The position numbers and the translations under genes are program-made. Source: Nitrosomonadales bacterium (GTDB lineage: Bacteria; Pseudomonadota; Gammaproteobacteria; Burkholderiales; Sulfuricellaceae). From it: a stretch of DNA of 8,627 nucleotides. The stretch spans positions 1-8,627 of the forward strand of contig PQAG01000068.1 of assembly GCA_003104895.1 (NCBI GenBank), read 5' to 3'. Shown here piece by piece: positions 5,620 to 8,627 of the stretch (positions within the stretch are counted from its first letter, which is position 1; every line of letters starts with the position of its first letter). The notes beneath the pieces are model-generated. The model saw only the letters and a program-made list of their open reading frames with translations, searched no databases and was not told the DNA's origin.

Positions 5620-6284
5620 GTCTGTCTTCCTGCCGCCAGTGCCCGCGCCTGGCCAGCTTCCTCGATGCGGTCAAGGCGGAAAATCCCGCTTATCATGCCC
5701 GCCCGGTCCTGCCCTTTGGCGATGAAAAGCCGCGCCTGCTGATCGTTGGCCTGGCGCCCGGCATGCACGGCGCCAACCGCACCGGGCGGCCGTTTACCGG
5801 CGACCATGCGGGGATTCTGCTTTATCAGACCCTGCATCGTTTCGGCTTTGCCTCCGGGCCCGAATCCGTCAGTGCCGGCGATGGCCTGAAACTTCTCGGC
5901 TGCCGCATCACCAATGCGGTGAAGTGCCTGCCGCCGCAGAACAAGCCGGAAACCGCCGAGATCCGGCAATGCAATGCCTTTCTGCGCGAGGAGCTGGCTG
6001 CCTTGCCGCGCGGCACGGCGGTGCTGGCCCTGGGTAACGTGGCGCATCAGGCGGCGCTGTGGGCGCAAGGGTTGAAGATCAGGGATTATCCCTTTGCGCA
6101 TGCTGCCCGCTACGACCTGCCCAGCGGGCTGGCGCTTTACGACAGCTATCACTGCAGCCGCTACAACACCCAGACCCGACGGCTCACTGCCGGGATGTTC
6201 GAGGCGGTGTTTGCCGATGTCCGTAATCATCTTGATGGAGCTTCCCCATGCCCTACGTCAACATCCGCATCGCCGGCAGCCTGA
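5616..6284 (+). CDS. Family-5 (UDGb-like) uracil-DNA glycosylase
   Basis: This enzyme probably removes uracil, and possibly hypoxanthine, from DNA to begin base-excision repair. Its 222 residues carry four cysteines spaced for a [4Fe-4S] cluster: C6 and C9 in SCRQCPRL, then C104 and C119. The active-site motif is GLAPGMHGANRTGRPFTGDH (45-64). The second is DSYHCSRYNTQT with His179. The GLAP-G-HGANRTGR form and the NTQT after the motif-3 His fit family 5 (UDGb, as in Thermus and Pyrobaculum) rather than family 4 (GEAPGxxED). Like UDGb, it lacks the polar catalytic Asp or Asn right after GLAP. It starts inside the nagZ stop (ATGA) and its last 37 bases overlap the tautomerase gene; the extreme C-terminus (SPCPTSTSASPAA) looks unstructured. 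Substrate range is inferred from family. Confidence 0.9.
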   Translation: MSLSSCRQCPRLASFLDAVKAENPAYHARPVLPFGDEKPRLLIVGLAPGMHGANRTGRPFTGDHAGILLYQTLHRFGFASGPESVSAGDGLKLLGCRITNAVKCLPPQNKPETAEIRQCNAFLREELAALPRGTAVLALGNVAHQAALWAQGLKIRDYPFAHAARYDLPSGLALYDSYHCSRYNTQTRRLTAGMFEAVFADVRNHLDGASPCPTSTSASPAA

Positions 6285-6433
6285 GCCGCGAGCAAAAGCA
6301 GAAAATCGCCGAGGAAATCACCGATACGCTGGAGCGTATCGCGCTGAAACCAAAGTCTTATACCTACATCGCTTTTGACGAGCTGCCGGATGAAAACTGG
6401 GCGATTGCCGGGAAGCTGCTCGACGAGGAATAG
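6248..6433 (+). CDS. 4-oxalocrotonate tautomerase-like protein
   Basis: This is a 61-residue member of the tautomerase superfamily, single-domain 4-OT type, which acts as a hexamer or related oligomer. After Met removal, the N-terminal Pro (MPYVNIRIAG) would be the general base. The rest follows the beta-alpha-beta pattern (SREQKQKIAEEITDTLERI, then SYTYIAFDELPDENWAIAGK). The IxxDELPxENW(A/G)xAGK ending is typical of housekeeping-located paralogues of unknown substrate. A GGAG ribosome site lies 8 bases before the ATG. It begins inside the UDG gene and stops at the TAG just before the uvrC TTG/ATG starts, so it is part of the same transcription unit. The physiological reaction cannot be told from sequence. 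Confidence 0.9.
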   Translation: MPYVNIRIAGSLSREQKQKIAEEITDTLERIALKPKSYTYIAFDELPDENWAIAGKLLDEE

Positions 6434-6442
6434 TTGGCCCCG

Positions 6443-8242
6443 ATGTTCGACAGCAAAGCCTTTCTCGCCAGCCTGACCCATCTTCCAGGGGTATACCGCA
6501 TGCTCAATGCGGCGGGGGAGGTGATCTACGTCGGCAAGGCGCGCGACCTGAAGAAGCGCGTTTCGTCATATTTCCAGAAGACCGGCCATGTGCCGCGCAC
6601 ACGCCTGATGGTGTCGCAGATCGCCGCCATCGAAACCACGGTGACGCGCAGCGAGGCCGAAGCATTGCTGCTGGAAAACAACCTGATCAAGTCGCTGGCG
6701 CCGCGCTTCAACATCCTGTTCCGCGACGACAAGTCCTATCCCTACATCATGCTCAGCGGGCACCGTTTTCCGCGCCTGGCCTACTATCGCGGCGTGCAGC
6801 ACAAGGGCAACCAGTATTTCGGTCCCTTTCCGAACGCCGGCGCGGTCAAGGAGAGCATGCAGTTGCTGCAGAAGATATTTCGCCTGCGCACCTGCGAGGA
6901 CAGCGTCTTCAACAACCGCTCACGCCCCTGCCTGCTGCACCAGATCCAGCGCTGCACCGCGCCCTGCGTCGGCCTGATCGACGAAGGGCACTACCGCGCC
7001 GACGTGCACAATGCGGCCCTGTTCATGCAGGGCAGGGACCAGCAGGTGATGGAAACGCTGATGGAAAAGATGCAGCTGGCCGCGGAGCAGCTGCGCTATG
7101 AGGAAGCCGCGCTGTACCGCGACCAGATCGGCGCCCTGCGCCGGGTGCAGGAAAAGCAGTACGTCAGCAGCGGCAGCGGGGCGGATGCCGACGTCGTCGC
7201 CTGCTGCGAAAAGCAGGGCATGGTGTGCGTCAATCTGGTGATGGTGCGCGGCGGGCGGCATCTGGGCGACAAGAGCTTTTTCCCCAGCCACGCCGGTCAA
7301 TGCGATACCGCAACAGCGCTGGAGGCCTTTCTCGGTCAGCATTACCTGAACCAGTTCGTGCCGCGCCAGATTCTTGTCAGCGAGGCTATCGATGGCGCAG
7401 CGCTGGAAGCATTGCTGAGCGAGCAGGCAGGGCACAAGGTGCAGATCAACAGCCGGCCGGCGGGCGAACGCCGGGTGTGGGTGGAAATGGCTCTCACCAA
7501 TGCCCGCCTTGCGCTGGAGCAGCGCCTCAGCCAGCAGGCCAACCAGGAAGCGCGCTTGCTGGCCCTGCAGCAGGCGCTGGATTTGCCCGATGGCCTGCAG
7601 CGCATCGAGTGCTTCGACATCAGCCATACCATGGGCGAGGCGACAGTGGCCTCGTGCGTGGTGTTCGACCAGGGCGACATGCGCAATGGCGAGTACCGGC
7701 GCTACAACATCAGCGGCATCACGCCGGGGGATGATTATGCCGCGATGCGCTCGGTGCTGGAGCGGCGCTACCGCAAGATTGCGGCGGGCGAGGGCAGGAT
7801 GCCCGACCTGATCCTGATCGACGGCGGCAAGGGACAGCTCGGCAGCGCGATGGAGATTCTCACCGAACTGGGGCTGAATGACGTGGCAGTGGCCGGGGTG
7901 GCCAAGGGGGAGGCACGCAAGCCGGGGCTGGAGCAGCTTGTTTTCCCCGAACGCGACAAACCGTTACAATTGCCCAAGGATAGCCCGGCCCTGCACCTGA
8001 TCCAGCAGGTTCGGGACGAGGCGCACCGTTTTGCCATCAGCGGGCATCGCGCCAGGCGCGGCAAGGCGCGCACCCACTCGTCGCTGGAGGATATCTGCGG
8101 CATCGGAGCCAAGCGGCGGCAGCGCCTGCTGGCACGTTTTGGCGGCCTGAAAGGAGTGGCCGAGGCGAATGTGGACGAACTGGCCCAGGTGGAAGGCATC
8201 AGCCGTGCGCTGGCGGAAAAAATTTATCAGGAGTTGCATTAA
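6443..8242 (+). CDS. uvrC: Excinuclease ABC subunit C
   Basis: UvrC makes both incisions around a bulky lesion held by UvrB in nucleotide-excision repair. From the ATG at 6443 the protein is 599 residues (E. coli 610). Domains in order: GIY-YIG nuclease for the 3' cut (LPGVYRM at 14-20, EVIYVGKARDLKKRV at 26-40 with Arg39, Glu78); a four-Cys segment C151, C163, C171, C175 that binds a [4Fe-4S] cluster in E. coli; UvrB-interacting UVR coiled coil (about 200-235); RNase H-like nuclease for the 5' cut (Asp392 in ECFDISH, Asp460 in LIDGGKGQ, His528 in RDEAHRFA); and a helix-hairpin-helix pair (about 547-597). A TTG at 6434 has better spacing to the GAGGA at 6425-6429 and is a real alternative, adding MAP. 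pgsA follows as in many proteobacteria, but here behind a repeat tract. Confidence 0.97.
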   Translation: MFDSKAFLASLTHLPGVYRMLNAAGEVIYVGKARDLKKRVSSYFQKTGHVPRTRLMVSQIAAIETTVTRSEAEALLLENNLIKSLAPRFNILFRDDKSYPYIMLSGHRFPRLAYYRGVQHKGNQYFGPFPNAGAVKESMQLLQKIFRLRTCEDSVFNNRSRPCLLHQIQRCTAPCVGLIDEGHYRADVHNAALFMQGRDQQVMETLMEKMQLAAEQLRYEEAALYRDQIGALRRVQEKQYVSSGSGADADVVACCEKQGMVCVNLVMVRGGRHLGDKSFFPSHAGQCDTATALEAFLGQHYLNQFVPRQILVSEAIDGAALEALLSEQAGHKVQINSRPAGERRVWVEMALTNARLALEQRLSQQANQEARLLALQQALDLPDGLQRIECFDISHTMGEATVASCVVFDQGDMRNGEYRRYNISGITPGDDYAAMRSVLERRYRKIAAGEGRMPDLILIDGGKGQLGSAMEILTELGLNDVAVAGVAKGEARKPGLEQLVFPERDKPLQLPKDSPALHLIQQVRDEAHRFAISGHRARRGKARTHSSLEDICGIGAKRRQRLLARFGGLKGVAEANVDELAQVEGISRALAEKIYQELH

Positions 8243-8338
8243 GTTGTCGGTCGGCAGTTATCAGTTGTCAGTCAGAGCGCCATGGAGAGGGTTGCTTCAG
8301 GCTGAGAACTGAACACTGAGAACTGAGAACTGAAAACT
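8242..8338. repeat. Heptameric repeat tract in two opposing halves between uvrC and pgsA
   Basis: The left half (8242-8275) is built of AGTTRTC-type heptamers (AGTTATC, AGTTGTC). The right half (8302-8338) is five head-to-tail heptamers CTGAGAA, CTGAACA, CTGAGAA, CTGAGAA, CTGAAAA plus CT. The two are mirror versions (TTNTCAG against CTGANAA) and could pair as an imperfect hairpin across a 26-base centre. The style recalls the short tandem heptamer (STRR) repeats described in cyanobacteria, and I have the impression of similar CAGTTNTCAG tracts in other proteobacteria. It fills essentially the whole 101-base gap. I see no terminator in it. Confidence 0.7.
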
Positions 8339-8343
8339 ATTTT

Positions 8344-8627
8344 ATGCCATTAAATATACCCAATCTTCTCACCTGGCTCAGGATCGTGCTGATCCCGGTG
8401 TTCGTCGCGGTTTTCTATCTGCCGGCATCATGGATCGAACCGCATGCGGTCAATTTTTACGCCACCGCCATCTTCGTCGTGGCGGCCGTGACCGACTGGC
8501 TGGACGGCTATCTGGCGCGCGCCCTGGACCAGACATCCGCTTTTGGCGCCTTTCTCGACCCGGTTGCAGACAAGCTCATGGTGGCTGCAGCGCTGGTCGT
8601 GCTGGTCAAGCTGCAGCGGGTGGATGC
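8344..8627 (+). CDS. pgsA: CDP-diacylglycerol-glycerol-3-phosphate 3-phosphatidyltransferase (partial, 5' part)
   Basis: PgsA makes phosphatidylglycerophosphate from CDP-diacylglycerol and glycerol 3-phosphate in the inner membrane, the committed step to phosphatidylglycerol and cardiolipin. The window holds the first 94 codons and runs off the right edge. The opening MPLNIPNLLTWLRIVLIPVF is characteristic. The full CDP-alcohol phosphotransferase motif DGxxAR-x8-Gx3Dx3D is present (DGYLARALDQTSAFGAFLDP, then VAD), set between hydrophobic helices. The start follows the heptamer repeat by 5 bases and lacks a normal Shine-Dalgarno; the nearest purine stretches are GAGAA units of the repeat. uvrC-pgsA order is common in proteobacteria. 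Confidence 0.95.
   Translation, partial: MPLNIPNLLTWLRIVLIPVFVAVFYLPASWIEPHAVNFYATAIFVVAAVTDWLDGYLARALDQTSAFGAFLDPVADKLMVAAALVVLVKLQRVD

Noticed and set aside
8302..8338. Heptamer array considered as a CRISPR
   Set aside because: Seven-base units sit directly head to tail, with no spacers and no cas genes.

Overview
The window looks like chromosomal DNA of a GC-rich betaproteobacterium, probably of the Nitrosomonadales/Gallionellaceae type. The reasons are the housekeeping order recO-pdxJ-acpS-nagZ, the uvrC-pgsA pair, and a PEP-CTERM/exosortase exopolysaccharide system. The assignment comes from gene order and protein style, not from a search.

Left part (1 to about 1870, minus strand, less GC-rich): two genes of the PEP-CTERM/exosortase (XrtA-type) world. 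The first is a short Wza-like exopolysaccharide export lipoprotein, whose cluster would continue off the left edge. Upstream of it, and separated by a strong terminator, is a secreted protein with a C-terminal VPEPAS sorting tail. The PEP-CTERM gene has a well-formed sigma-54 (-24/-12) promoter, flanked by a 9-bp inverted repeat and a perfect 16-bp palindrome.

Middle part (about 1870 to 2600): a small graveyard with no intact gene. It holds a frameshifted, probably internally deleted membrane-protein gene (DUF2938-like) on the minus strand. On the plus strand are a fragment of an IS110-family transposase with both visible Asp residues replaced, and the last 26 codons of an integron integrase (IntI) in another frame. 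The debris ends about 14 bases before recO, where era is often found in related bacteria.

Right part (2602 to the right edge, plus strand, GC-rich): a tight run of recO, pdxJ, acpS, nagZ, a family-5 (UDGb-like) uracil-DNA glycosylase, a small 4-oxalocrotonate-tautomerase-like gene, uvrC and the 5' part of pgsA. Several junctions overlap (ATGA at recO/pdxJ and nagZ/UDG, 37 bp at UDG/tautomerase), so most of this is probably one operon. It mixes DNA repair (RecO, UDG, UvrC), cofactor and lipid-precursor synthesis (PdxJ, AcpS, PgsA) and peptidoglycan recycling (NagZ). Two repeats sit in its gaps. A palindromic dispersed repeat supplies the last codons and stop of pdxJ, and a heptameric repeat tract runs up to the pgsA start codon.

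I see no complete undescribed system here. The most interesting points are the IntI/IS110 relic beside recO, the sigma-54 control region of the PEP-CTERM gene, and the two repeat insertions in the housekeeping operon.
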